64,000 nucleotides of DNA, from positions 1 to 64,000 of the forward strand of contig NZ_DS981486.1 in assembly GCF_000154845.1 (NCBI RefSeq), written 5' to 3'. The position numbers and the translations under genes are program-made. Source of the DNA: Phocaeicola coprocola DSM 17136 (GTDB lineage: Bacteria; Bacteroidota; Bacteroidia; Bacteroidales; Bacteroidaceae). The notes below the pieces were generated by a model that searched no databases, was not told where the DNA came from, and saw only the letters and a program-made list of their open reading frames with translations. Of this stretch, positions 55,318 through 64,000 are shown in pieces (within the stretch, counting starts at the first letter, position 1; every line of letters starts with the position of its first letter).

Positions 55318-56073
55318 CTATTTGTCAATCCACTCTTTTAGCCGTTGAGCCTTCTCTTTACTAACGGTTATTTTTGTGTTCGGATACCCTTTTAAGCGGA
55401 CAATAAGTTTCCCTCCGAAATAATTAGAAAGAAACAATACGTATTCTATGTTAATTATGTATTGGCGGTTGGCACGGAAGAAGCAATCAGGATTGAGTTG
55501 CTGTTCGAGTTCGTCCATTGACATATTGACAACTTCTGAAGTTCCATTATTAAGACGAAGGTATACCGTCTTGTTTTCGGTTTCGATATGGTTGATGTCC
55601 GAAACACGTACGGTCTTATACCCGTCACGATAGGGCAACAGGAAACGTTCCCGATAGCGGAACTGGTTCTTCTGCAACGAATCGAAAAGCTGCCGGAGAT
55701 TTTCGTCAGCATAATTCTTGCCAGCTTTGGTAGCTTTATCTATGGCAGCTTCAAGTTCATCGGCATCCAAAGGCTTCAGAAGATAGTCAAAGCTATTGAA
55801 CTTGAAAGCCTGTACCGCATATTCATCGTATGCGGTGGTGAATATGATTGGAACGGTTGCCGGAGCATATTTAAGCGCTTCAAAACTCAGGCCGTCAGTA
55901 AGGCGGATATCCGCAAGGATGAGGTCTGTTGTTTTGCCTGATTGGAAAAAATCGACCGCCTCTTTGATATTTGTAAGTGGTCCTTCAATTATAAACGTCG
56001 TATCAATGTCGTTCAGCAATCTAATGAGACGCATGGCATTGCGCTGTTCGTCTTCAAGAATCAGTATCTTCAT
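55318..56073 (-). CDS. LytTR-family response regulator
   Basis: 251 residues. The receiver domain has acidic E7/D8 and the phosphorylation site D55 in LILADIRLTDG. The LytTR DNA-binding domain covers about 140-248 (VRVSDINHIETENKTVYLRL, FFRANRQYIINIEYV). The start overlaps the kinase stop (ATGA). Probable targets are the 21-base repeats at 57215-57265 in front of the efflux operon. Confidence 0.93.
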   Translation of the reverse strand: MKILILEDEQRNAMRLIRLLNDIDTTFIIEGPLTNIKEAVDFFQSGKTTDLILADIRLTDGLSFEALKYAPATVPIIFTTAYDEYAVQAFKFNSFDYLLKPLDADELEAAIDKATKAGKNYADENLRQLFDSLQKNQFRYRERFLLPYRDGYKTVRVSDINHIETENKTVYLRLNNGTSEVVNMSMDELEQQLNPDCFFRANRQYIINIEYVLFLSNYFGGKLIVRLKGYPNTKITVSKEKAQRLKEWIDK

Positions 56074-57143
56074 AGGGACTGTTTTTTTATGATGGGCAAA
56101 CTCACCGAATAGAAGTTCTCGGCATTTTCTATCTTGACTTTTTTATCGCAGAGCAACGAATAACGCTCTATTATGTTTTTATGACCCAAGCCGGTCGATT
56201 CCATTTTTGAGAGCAAGGAAGATTTAAGGTTGCGCACTGTGATATAGTCGTCAGACAACGTGATGTCAATAAACAACGGATTTTCCATCGAAAAACCGTT
56301 ATGCTTTATTGCATTCTCCACAAGAAGTTGCAACACGGCCGGGGGAAGGTATCCTTTGCATTCTTTCAGTTCGAGGCTGATGTTCGTGACGCCCCCTCCG
56401 ACGTGGCGCACCTGCATCAGATACAAGTATGATTCAAGGAACTTTATCTCATCTCTGACGGGAATCAGATTCCGGTCCAGATTGGTGATGATGTACCGGT
56501 ACACTTTCGACAGGTTACTCAGGAACTTGCCGGCAAGTTTGGTATCTTCCTCTATCAATTCCAGCAGGTTGTTGAAGTTGTTGAACATGAAGTGCGGATT
56601 AATTTGCAGCTTCAGCGAGTTGAGTTGCGACTGTAAGGCAATCTCCTTCTCCTTCATCAGTGCCATTTCAAGAGCCTGCTTCTCATCGCGCGCCCTGATG
56701 TATGACTGGAGGAAGAATGTGTTGGCATAAACGCTTGATATGAAAGTGGCTATCATGGCAAAAGTGTAAGCCCCCTTCATGTTGATCAGTTCGTCAAGAA
56801 GCCCGTTGCCGGTTTCATCCCACAAAAGATTGAACAGAGATGTCATGCCGAACGCAACGAGGTTATTCAGCGTCAAAAGACAGGAAGCATAGACAATCAC
56901 CCACACATAAGATGTTCTGAACGGCAAAATCTTAAAAACAAGGTAAGAGAACCCCAAGGATATGTAGGTAAAGAGCATACACAACAAAAAATCGACGACA
57001 TAATCGACTGTCGCCATTCCCGGTAATTGGTTGGCGGTTTCGTCATCAAGAATTAACCATATAATAAGGTAGAGGATATAGGAAACGAGCGATAGCAGGA
57101 AGCCGTTCCGCCAGTTCATTATTTTTACATTTTCTTTGATCAT
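56070..57143 (-). CDS. LytS/YehU-type sensor histidine kinase
   Basis: 357 residues from ATG 57143. An ATG at 57173 lies within or beside the promoter box and is unlikely. Four membrane helices (for instance GFLLSLVSYILYLIIWLIL) form the sensor. The His_kinase domain shows LKLQINPHFMFNNFNNLLEL with the phospho-accepting histidine about residue 184, and LLVENAIKHNGF is the ATP-site N box. It pairs with the LytTR regulator. Confidence 0.92.
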   Translation of the reverse strand: MIKENVKIMNWRNGFLLSLVSYILYLIIWLILDDETANQLPGMATVDYVVDFLLCMLFTYISLGFSYLVFKILPFRTSYVWVIVYASCLLTLNNLVAFGMTSLFNLLWDETGNGLLDELINMKGAYTFAMIATFISSVYANTFFLQSYIRARDEKQALEMALMKEKEIALQSQLNSLKLQINPHFMFNNFNNLLELIEEDTKLAGKFLSNLSKVYRYIITNLDRNLIPVRDEIKFLESYLYLMQVRHVGGGVTNISLELKECKGYLPPAVLQLLVENAIKHNGFSMENPLFIDITLSDDYITVRNLKSSLLSKMESTGLGHKNIIERYSLLCDKKVKIENAENFYSVSLPIIKKQSL

Positions 57144-57152
57144 ATTTGGTTG

Positions 57153-57178
57153 CAAAGTTACTTCATGTTGCAAAGGTA
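57153..57178 (-). promoter_or_regulatory. Two -7 boxes before the kinase gene
   Basis: On the minus strand, TACCTTTG (57178-57171) and TAACTTTG (57160-57153) both match TAnnTTTG, 18 bases apart. The first would give a start near 57163 and a short leader to 57143. Confidence 0.55.
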
Positions 57179-57214
57179 CGACTTTGCTTTTTCATTTGAT
57201 AGGTCGAAACCGGA

Positions 57215-57265
57215 TGAAACAGACAAAACAGCAGTTGAAACAGATAAAAGGAGTGTCGAGACAGA
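57215..57265. promoter_or_regulatory. Three 21-base-spaced repeats, probable LytTR sites
   Basis: TGAAACAGA at 57215 and 57236 and CGAGACAGA at 57257 lie exactly 21 bases apart. LytTR regulators typically bind direct repeats at about this spacing. The sites lie between the two-component genes and the efflux operon and would let the pair control either or both. Confidence 0.65.
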
Positions 57266-57504
57266 TGGTTCTATCATTTATACTGTATTCGATGCTTGCA
57301 TAATGAACGTAGATTGCCAAAACAGGGTATGATTTTGGTAATCTGTAGGAAGGTGACGCATCAAGAAGCATGGCTTAACTGCCCAAAGATGTGCATCTTT
57401 GAAAAGAGCATTTACAATGACATTTCAGAAGCCATTTTAGCTGTTTTATAAATGTTTTTTTCCGTTTCGACTGCATGCCGGTTGTCGGCAAATTGGGTAT
57501 GGAA

Positions 57505-57512
57505 TATCTTTG
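57505..57512 (+). promoter_or_regulatory. Promoter box of the GNAT-efflux operon
   Basis: TATCTTTG matches TAnnTTTG and gives a leader of about 13 bases to the ATG at 57532. A perfect-arm dyad AAAGATG/CATCTTT lies at 57385-57400 upstream. Confidence 0.6.
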
Positions 57513-57531
57513 CAGCCAAAATTGGCGACTT

Positions 57532-58071
57532 ATGATTATTGAAACAGAACACCTTATCATCAGAGATTTTCAGGAGAAGGATGCCGTTGGTTTGCTGGAA
57601 TACCTCTCCCATCCGCGTGTCAACTGCTTCGTGAGCGAACGCTTGTGCTCTGAAGAGTCTGCACTGGCTTATATATCCAATACTCCAAAGGAGTTGCTGC
57701 GCTATGCCGTGTGCCTGAAGGAAGACGATTTCATAATCGGTGATGTTTTTGCATTGCGTGAAGAAGCCGACACATTCAACGTGGGCTGGCATTTCAACCA
57801 ACGCTTCGAGGGCAAGGGATTGGCGCATGAAGCGGCAACGGAATTTCTGGATTACCTTTTCCGTGAAGCAGGCGCACGTCGCATCTACGGCTTTGTGGAG
57901 GATGACAACCTGCGGTCGAAAAGATTGTGCGAACGTCTCGGAATGAGATATGAAGGATGCATGAAGGAATTCATATCGTTTGTGTGCCATCCCGATGGAA
58001 CACCACGGTATGAGGACACCTGCATTTATGCGGTATTGAATAAGGAATGGAAAAACAATAAGAACAGATGA
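57532..58071 (+). CDS. GNAT N-acetyltransferase in the efflux operon
   Basis: 179 residues from ATG 57532, chosen because a promoter box lies just upstream; in-frame ATGs before it would be untranscribed. It is of the RimJ/RimL type: IIETEHLIIRDFQEKDAVGL start, GWHFNQRFEGKGLAHEAATE with the acetyl-CoA loop, and RLGMRYEGCMKEF. The substrate is unknown, perhaps a small molecule also handled by the pump. The stop overlaps the adaptor start (ATGA). Confidence 0.87.
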   Translation: MIIETEHLIIRDFQEKDAVGLLEYLSHPRVNCFVSERLCSEESALAYISNTPKELLRYAVCLKEDDFIIGDVFALREEADTFNVGWHFNQRFEGKGLAHEAATEFLDYLFREAGARRIYGFVEDDNLRSKRLCERLGMRYEGCMKEFISFVCHPDGTPRYEDTCIYAVLNKEWKNNKNR

Positions 58072-59192
58072 TGAATAGAAGAACATGGATAGCCGGCATC
58101 ACGGTAACAAGCCTGCTGGCTGCATTATTGACAGCCTGCAAACAAGAACAGAGGGAACAGGAAATGAGACAGACATTGCCCGTCATGGTGGTTTCTTCCC
58201 GGGCAGTTGAATTTCAAGAAAGTTATTCCGCCTCCATCCGTGGGCGGCAGGATGTGGACATAGTACCCCAAGTGTCGGGCCGTATCACCCGCCTGTGTGT
58301 GAAAGAAGGGGAGCAGGTTAAGACGGGACAAGTGCTTGCCGTCATCGACCAAGTGCCCTATCAGGCAGCCTTGCGCACCGCACAGGCAAACGTCAGCGCA
58401 GCACAGGCAAAAGTGGAAACGGCACGGATCGAGCTGCAAGGCAAGCAAGCCTTGTTTGATGAGAAAGTCATATCCGATTACGAACTCTCTCTTGCCCGCA
58501 ACGGGCTGGCGGTAGCACTTGCCGAACTCGAACAGGCAAAGGCTCAGGAAACGGATGCCCGCAACAATCTCTCCTATACCGAGATAAAAAGTCCCAGCAA
58601 CGGAGTGGTAGGCACGCTTCCTTTCCGCATCGGCGCACTTGTCAGTCCCGGCATGACGCAGCCCTTCACGGTAGTTTCCGACAATGCGGAAATGTACGCC
58701 TATTTCTCCGTCTCCGAAAACAAGCTGCGTCAGTTCAGGACACAATACGGTTCCATAGACAAGATGATTTCCCAAATGCCGGAAGTCGGCCTGCAACTGA
58801 ATGACGGCACGTTCTACGGACGGAAGGGACGCATAGAGACTGTCAGTGGCGTGGTCAATGCCACCACCGGGGCGGTGCAAATCAAAGCCCGCTTCCCCAA
58901 CCCCGACCGTGAGCTGCTGAGCGGCACCATCGGCAATATCGTCCTGCAAGGAGTGGATGCGGATGCCATCCTGCTGCCCAAGACCGCCACCGTGGAATTG
59001 CAGGACAAGATTATCGCCTACCGCCTCAGAAACGGAAAGGCCGAAGCAGCCTACCTGACCGTGGACCGTCTGAACGATGGTAACCACTTCGTGGTGAAGC
59101 AAGGTGTGTCCGTGGGCGACACCATCATCACCGAAGGGGTAGGACTTGTAAAGGAAGGAATGATTGTTACACCTAAAAACGTAACCCCATGA
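58068..59192 (+). CDS. RND efflux periplasmic adaptor lipoprotein
   Basis: 374 residues with a lipoprotein signal (LLAALLTACKQEQ). The HlyD/AcrA-type body has the lipoyl halves (IVPQVSGRITRLCVKEGEQV and NLSYTEIKSPSNGVVG) around a coiled-coil hairpin (about 100-150). It links the inner-membrane pump and outer-membrane channel encoded by the next two genes. It overlaps the pump start by 4 bases. Confidence 0.95.
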   Translation: MMNRRTWIAGITVTSLLAALLTACKQEQREQEMRQTLPVMVVSSRAVEFQESYSASIRGRQDVDIVPQVSGRITRLCVKEGEQVKTGQVLAVIDQVPYQAALRTAQANVSAAQAKVETARIELQGKQALFDEKVISDYELSLARNGLAVALAELEQAKAQETDARNNLSYTEIKSPSNGVVGTLPFRIGALVSPGMTQPFTVVSDNAEMYAYFSVSENKLRQFRTQYGSIDKMISQMPEVGLQLNDGTFYGRKGRIETVSGVVNATTGAVQIKARFPNPDRELLSGTIGNIVLQGVDADAILLPKTATVELQDKIIAYRLRNGKAEAAYLTVDRLNDGNHFVVKQGVSVGDTIITEGVGLVKEGMIVTPKNVTP

Positions 59193-62100
59193 ATCTACGA
59201 TTTTTCATAGACCGCCCGGTATTCTCGGGCGTTATTTCCGTGGTGATTGTCTTGATGGGACTCATCGCCATCAAAGTGCTCCCGGTGGAGCAATATCCCG
59301 ACATTGCACCGCCTACTGTCAACGTGTTCTGTACCTATCCCGGTGCGAATGCCGAAACCGTGCAGAAAGCGGTAATCGTCCCGCTTGAGGAAGCCATTAA
59401 CGGAGTGGAGGACATGATCTACATGACCTCTACCGCATCCAACACGGGCGATGCTTCCATCAACATCTATTTCAAGCAGGGTGCCAACGCGGACATGGCG
59501 GCGGTGAACGTGCAGAACCGTGTGAATGGCGCGTTAAGCCAGCTTCCGGCGGAAGCCACCAAAAGCGGCGTCACGACAGAGAAACAGCAGAATGCCGAGC
59601 TGATGACTTTCGCGCTTTACTCACCCGACGACCGTTTCGACCAGACTTTCCTGAACAATTACATGAAAATCAATGTCGAGCCACGGGTGAAACGTATAGG
59701 CGGTGTCGGAAAGGCACAGCTGTTCGGCTCGAACTACAGTATGCGTTTGTGGCTCAAACCGGACAAGATGGCGGGGTACGGGCTTATCCCGGATGATATT
59801 TCGGCGGTATTGGCACGGCAGAACATTGAGGCCGCCACCGGTTCTTTCGGACAGAACTCCGACGGGGCAAACGAGTACACGATGAAATACCGGGGCAGGC
59901 TCTCGACTGCGGAAGAGTTCGGCGAACTGGTGGTCAAGTCCCTGCCCGGCGGCGATGTATTGCGATTGAAAGAGGTCGCGGATATAGAGCTGGGCGATGA
60001 GTATTACAATTATTCATCCGAAGTGAACGGACATCCGGCAGCCATGATGATGATAAACCAGAAATCCGGTTCGAACGCATCAAGCACCATCAATGAGATA
60101 CACGAGGTACTCGATGACCTCAGCCGCGATTTGCCCGAAGGGGCAGAGTTTGTGGTGCTTACCGACACCAACAAGTTCCTGAATGCCTCCATCCATTCTG
60201 TCATCAGGACGCTTATCGAGGCGATACTTTTAGTCATCGTGGTGGTGTATGTGTTCTTACAGGACATCAAGTCCACGCTGATTCCCACGATTTCTATCTT
60301 CGTGTCCATCATCGGAACGTTTGCCGTAATGTCACTGATAGGCTTTTCCATCAACCTGCTTACGCTTTTCGCCCTTGTGCTTGCCATAGGCACGGTGGTG
60401 GACGATGCCATCGTGGTGGTGGAAGCCGTGCAGGCGAAGTTCGACGAGGGGTATCAGTCTCCGGTGCTTGCCGCCGATGATGCCATGAAGGGCGTGTCGT
60501 CGGCCATTCTGACCTCCACCCTTATTTTCATGGCGGTGTTCTTCCCTGTGGGCATGATGGGCGGTACTTCAGGGGCGTTCTATACGCAGTTCGGTATCAC
60601 GATGGCGGTTGCCGTGGGCATTTCGGCCATCAATGCCTTCACCCTTTCTCCGGCATTGTGCGCCCTGCTGCTGAAGCCTTACATTGACGAGCACGGGAAC
60701 ACGAAGAACAACTTCGCGGCACGCTTCCGCAAGGCATTCAATGCGGTTTTTGACCGTTTGAGCCGTCGTTATGTGCGCGGTGTGCTATATGTCATTCATC
60801 GCAGGTGGCTGCTGTGGGGCACTATCGCGGTATCGTTCGGGCTGTTGGTGCTTTTTGTCAATACGACCAAGACCGGACTTATTCCTGAAGAAGATACAGG
60901 CACGGTCATGGTCAGCATGAACACGAAACCCGGTACATCCATGGCGCAGACCGGCAAAACCCTAAAACGTATAAACAGCCGTCTTGACAGTATCGCAGAG
61001 ATTGAATACAACGGTACTGTGGCAGGCTTTTCTTTCAGTGGCTCGGGACCTTCGCAGGCCATGTCTTTTCTCACTCTCACGGATTGGGACGAGCGCAAAG
61101 GGGAAGGGCAGTCGGTGAACGATGTAATAGGCCGTATTTATGCCGCCACCGCCGATATTCCCGATGCCACCGTATTCGCCATGTCGCCCCCGATGATTGC
61201 CGGATATGGGATGGGCAACGGTTTTGAACTGTACTTGCAGGACAAAAACGCCGGAGACATAACCGCCTTCAGCCAAGTGACCGACCGGTTTGTGGAAGCG
61301 TTGTCGGGCAGACCGGAGATCGGTGAGGTCTATTCATCGTTCGCGGCTGATTATCCGCAATACTGGGTGGATATAGATGCTGCCAAATGCGAACAGTCCG
61401 GTGTGTCTCCTTCCGATGTCCTGTCAACACTCTCGGGATATTTTTCGGGAGAATATGTATCGAATTTCAACCGCTTCTCAAAACTGTACCATGTCACCAT
61501 GCAGGCTCCTGCCGAATATCGCATGGACACCGAATCGTTGGACGGCATGTATGTCCGTACTTCCGACGGCTCCATGTCGCCGTTGAGCCATTTTGTCCGT
61601 CTTACCAAGACCAACGGTCCGTCGGACCTGACCCGCTTCAATATGTTCAATGCCATTTCCATCAGCGGGTCGCCGGCAACAGGATACAGTTCGGGACAGG
61701 TATTGAAGGCCATAAGGGAAACTGCCGACCACGTTCTCCCGTCAGGTTACACCTACGAGTTGGGAGGGTTGTCGCGCGAAGAAAGCAATACGACGAACAA
61801 TGCCGTGTGGATATTCGTGCTGTGCATGGTCTTGATATACCTCATACTGTGTGCCCTCTATGAAAGCGTGTTCATCCCGTTTGCCGTGTTGCTGTCCGTG
61901 CCTTGCGGTTTGATGGGCAGCTTCCTGTTCGCGGGACTGTTCGGGCTGGAGAACAACATCTACATGCAGACCGGACTGATTATGATTATCGGGCTGCTTG
62001 CCAAGACAGCCATTCTGCTGACCGAATATGCCGGCAAGCGGCGGTCGGAAGGCATGACCCTCGCGCAGGCGGCATACAGTGCGGCAAAGGTTCGCCTGCG

Positions 62101-62302
62101 CCCCATCCTGATGACCGTATTGTCTATGGTGTTCGGACTCGTTCCGCTGATGATGGCTCATGGTGTGGGTGCCAACGGCAGCCGCTCGCTCGCCACGGGC
62201 GTAATCGGAGGTATGATAGTAGGTACGCTGGCACTGCTGTTCCTCGTACCGTCACTGTTCATCACATTTCAATATATTCAAGAACGGATTAAACGTAATT
62301 AA
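59189..62302 (+). CDS. RND multidrug efflux permease (AcrB family)
   Basis: 1037 residues, the family length. FFIDRPVFSGVISVVIVLMG start, GTVVDDAIVVVEAV (helix 4 with the proton-relay aspartates), and FFPVGMMGGTSGAFYTQFG are HAE1-type landmarks; two large periplasmic loops are intact. It exports drugs or other amphiphiles by proton antiport. Confidence 0.96.
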   Translation: MNLRFFIDRPVFSGVISVVIVLMGLIAIKVLPVEQYPDIAPPTVNVFCTYPGANAETVQKAVIVPLEEAINGVEDMIYMTSTASNTGDASINIYFKQGANADMAAVNVQNRVNGALSQLPAEATKSGVTTEKQQNAELMTFALYSPDDRFDQTFLNNYMKINVEPRVKRIGGVGKAQLFGSNYSMRLWLKPDKMAGYGLIPDDISAVLARQNIEAATGSFGQNSDGANEYTMKYRGRLSTAEEFGELVVKSLPGGDVLRLKEVADIELGDEYYNYSSEVNGHPAAMMMINQKSGSNASSTINEIHEVLDDLSRDLPEGAEFVVLTDTNKFLNASIHSVIRTLIEAILLVIVVVYVFLQDIKSTLIPTISIFVSIIGTFAVMSLIGFSINLLTLFALVLAIGTVVDDAIVVVEAVQAKFDEGYQSPVLAADDAMKGVSSAILTSTLIFMAVFFPVGMMGGTSGAFYTQFGITMAVAVGISAINAFTLSPALCALLLKPYIDEHGNTKNNFAARFRKAFNAVFDRLSRRYVRGVLYVIHRRWLLWGTIAVSFGLLVLFVNTTKTGLIPEEDTGTVMVSMNTKPGTSMAQTGKTLKRINSRLDSIAEIEYNGTVAGFSFSGSGPSQAMSFLTLTDWDERKGEGQSVNDVIGRIYAATADIPDATVFAMSPPMIAGYGMGNGFELYLQDKNAGDITAFSQVTDRFVEALSGRPEIGEVYSSFAADYPQYWVDIDAAKCEQSGVSPSDVLSTLSGYFSGEYVSNFNRFSKLYHVTMQAPAEYRMDTESLDGMYVRTSDGSMSPLSHFVRLTKTNGPSDLTRFNMFNAISISGSPATGYSSGQVLKAIRETADHVLPSGYTYELGGLSREESNTTNNAVWIFVLCMVLIYLILCALYESVFIPFAVLLSVPCGLMGSFLFAGLFGLENNIYMQTGLIMIIGLLAKTAILLTEYAGKRRSEGMTLAQAAYSAAKVRLRPILMTVLSMVFGLVPLMMAHGVGANGSRSLATGVIGGMIVGTLALLFLVPSLFITFQYIQERIKRN

Positions 62303-63658
62303 ATGAAGAAGATCATCTTATTTACCATATCAACCTTGATGCTTACCGGCTGTGGCACATACAGCCGGTATCATCGGGCTGACATTCCGACAGAGAAGCT
62401 GTACCGGAATATCCCGGCTGGCATTGATACAACAACGCTTGCATCCATGTCATGGCGGGAGATGTTTACCGACCGTAAACTTCAGTTTTTGATTGAGACA
62501 GGACTCCGGCAGAATACCGACCTCAATGTGGCACGCCTGCGAGTGGAAGCGGCAGAAGCCGCCCTGATGACAGCCAGACTGTCGTACCTCCCTTCATTGG
62601 GAATCAGTGCGGAAGGCAGCGGAAACAAATATGACGGAGCTACGGCAAAGGCGTACAATGTGGGAGCGTCCGCAAGTTGGGAGCTTGAATTATTCGGCAA
62701 ACTTACGGCAGCAAAGCGTGGTGCGGTTGCCGCATTGCAAGGAAGTCGTGACTACCGGCAGGCCGTACAGACACAGCTTGTCGCTACGATAGCGGACAGT
62801 TACTATACCCTCGCCCTGCTTGATGCGCAAAAGGTGATAAATCATCGGACTTTGGAAAACTGGCAGGCTACCGTGCGCACACTTGAAGCGTTGAAAAAGG
62901 TGGGCAAGGCGAATGATGCCGGTGTGTTGCAGGCAAGGGCAAACGTGATGCAGCTGGAATCATCGCAACTGGCTATATGCAAAAGTATCTCTGAGACAGA
63001 AAACGCCTTGTCGGCGATACTTGCCATGCCGTCGCACTCGATTGAGCGGAGCGATTTGGCAGAAGCGTCTTTCCCCGATACAATCTCTGTCGGAGTTCCT
63101 TTGCTGTTATTATCCAATCGTCCTGATGTTCGTCGGGCTGAAATGGAACTGGCTCAAGCGTTCTACGCCACCAATGTAGCCCGCTCGGCCTTCTACCCCA
63201 ATATCACTCTTTCGGGTACATTGGGCTGGACCAACAATGGAGGCGGGGTAATCACCAATCCCGGACAGTGGCTGTTCAATGCAATCGCTTCGCTGACACA
63301 GCCGTTATTCAACCGTGGAACAAATATCGCTAATTTGAAAATTGCTCAAACCCGTCAGGAAGAAGCCAGATTGTTATACCAACAGTCATTACTGAACGCG
63401 GGGAAAGAGGTGAATGATGCCTTAACCGCATGGCAGACGGCAAAATCGCAATTTGAAATAAACACCCATCAGGTTGAAACCTTGCGTGAAGCTGTGCGAA
63501 AGACGGAACTGTTGATGCGCCATTCCGGTACCACCTATCTGGAAATATTAACTACCCAACAGTCACTCCTTGAAGCAGAGACAAACCGGTTGCAAACCAG
63601 CTTTGACCGCATACAGAGTATTATCAAACTTTATCATGCACTGGGAGGTGGAATATAA
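62303..63658 (+). CDS. Outer-membrane efflux lipoprotein (NodT/OprM type)
   Basis: 451 residues with a lipoprotein signal (LFTISTLMLTGCGTYS, cysteine about 17). TolC-like repeats contain TDLNVARLRVEAAEAALMTA and NILVRAE-like region SNRPDVRRAEMELAQAFYAT. It starts directly after the pump stop and completes the tripartite efflux system. Confidence 0.94.
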   Translation: MKKIILFTISTLMLTGCGTYSRYHRADIPTEKLYRNIPAGIDTTTLASMSWREMFTDRKLQFLIETGLRQNTDLNVARLRVEAAEAALMTARLSYLPSLGISAEGSGNKYDGATAKAYNVGASASWELELFGKLTAAKRGAVAALQGSRDYRQAVQTQLVATIADSYYTLALLDAQKVINHRTLENWQATVRTLEALKKVGKANDAGVLQARANVMQLESSQLAICKSISETENALSAILAMPSHSIERSDLAEASFPDTISVGVPLLLLSNRPDVRRAEMELAQAFYATNVARSAFYPNITLSGTLGWTNNGGGVITNPGQWLFNAIASLTQPLFNRGTNIANLKIAQTRQEEARLLYQQSLLNAGKEVNDALTAWQTAKSQFEINTHQVETLREAVRKTELLMRHSGTTYLEILTTQQSLLEAETNRLQTSFDRIQSIIKLYHALGGGI

Positions 63659-63714
63659 ATTAGAATCGGGTATCGAAAATACCTTTTGACATTGATTACG
63701 GAATCAGAATTGCA

Positions 63715-64000
63715 ATGGAAGTTATTAGTGGGACATGGAAAAGTTGTATCATTTTTGAGCTAAGCGATGGGGCTAAATGTCCGAGCAAATTACACAAATT
63801 GTTTCCTGAAGCCAATGCTCGTGTTATAAATCAGCAATTAAAGAAATTGGAAATGTATGGAATCATAGAGAAGAAAATATTTGCGGAACTTCCCCCACAT
63901 TCCGAATACTCGATTACTCCGATAGGTGAAACCCTTTTGCCTATCATTGAGAAACTGGAAGAGTGGGGCAATTTCTTTCGTCCCAATATGGAAAAAATAT
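63715..64000 (+). CDS. HxlR-family regulator, cut by right edge
   Basis: 95 codons visible. The HxlR winged helix begins MEVISGTWKSCIIFELSDGA, then FPEANARVINQQLKKLEMYG and HSEYSITPIGETL. The frame is open back to 63664 (giving FDIDYGIRIA, similar to relatives) but no start codon lies there, so the N-terminus is either short or degraded. It probably controls the pump operon it follows. Confidence 0.85.
   Translation, partial: MEVISGTWKSCIIFELSDGAKCPSKLHKLFPEANARVINQQLKKLEMYGIIEKKIFAELPPHSEYSITPIGETLLPIIEKLEEWGNFFRPNMEKI

Noticed and set aside
57150-57332. 60-codon frame containing ETDKTAV-ETDKRSV-ETDGS
   Set aside because: The protein repeat is only the translation of the 21-base regulatory repeats; a promoter for the kinase gene overlaps its start.

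Overview
The window reads as gut Bacteroidales DNA carrying most of an integrative and conjugative element (ICE). Supporting signs are Bacteroidetes-type -7 promoter boxes (TAnnTTTG), few Shine-Dalgarno sites, the TraE-to-TraO transfer gene order of Bacteroides conjugative transposons, and typical Bacteroides families (DUF4134/4133 proteins, LytTR two-component system, NodT/RND pump). The left edge cuts an IS4-like transposase. The tyrosine integrase (1278-2408) marks one end of the element. The other end is not resolved; it may lie near a truncated DUF1016 gene (about 55.25 kb) or beyond the window.

Layout. 1.3-6.0 kb: integrase, a gene with a broken or slippery frame, a small HTH protein, a RepA-like ATPase and a Toprim primase, separated by strong hairpins. 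6.2-25.4 kb: one long rightward transfer operon. It holds two TraE-like pilins, TraF, the TraG/VirB4 ATPase, a free-standing RNA polymerase alpha-CTD-like protein, large secreted proteins, TraJ, K, L, M, N and O, two orphan DNA methyltransferases and a VirD4-type coupling protein. No convincing relaxase is visible. 25.45-30.25 kb: a cargo block (AbiE toxin-antitoxin, GNAT, AraC regulator, and a fused aminopropyltransferase/S-adenosylmethionine decarboxylase) bracketed by two diverged copies of the 3' end of the coupling-protein gene. 30.9-36.35 kb: a DMT exporter, an AraC regulator, and an operon of a Tat-signal aldo/keto reductase, a lipoprotein hydrolase, TatA and TatC.

36.5-54.2 kb is a leading-region-like block read almost wholly leftward: small unknown proteins, ParB, a ribbon-helix-helix protein plus ParA, SSB, a sigma-like protein, and a 1658-residue methyltransferase/helicase. 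A rightward HipBA toxin-antitoxin pair sits inside it. Most leftward transcription units here begin with a related 5' region containing a nested hairpin about 100-150 bases before the start codon. Seven clear copies, some with compensatory changes or wholly different but still pairing arms, make this the most interesting signal. It could be a single-stranded-DNA promoter, a leader RNA or a common operator for establishment genes. 55.3-64 kb: a LytTR response regulator and its sensor kinase face a GNAT/RND efflux operon, with three 21-base-spaced repeats between them, and an HxlR regulator runs off the right edge.

As a whole, the element pairs transfer and replication genes with anti-restriction (methyltransferases, the giant MTase-helicase, SSB), maintenance (Par, HipBA, AbiE) and metabolic or export cargo (polyamine synthesis, Tat translocation, efflux). 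Start sites, names of small unknown proteins and element borders are inferences from sequence reading alone.
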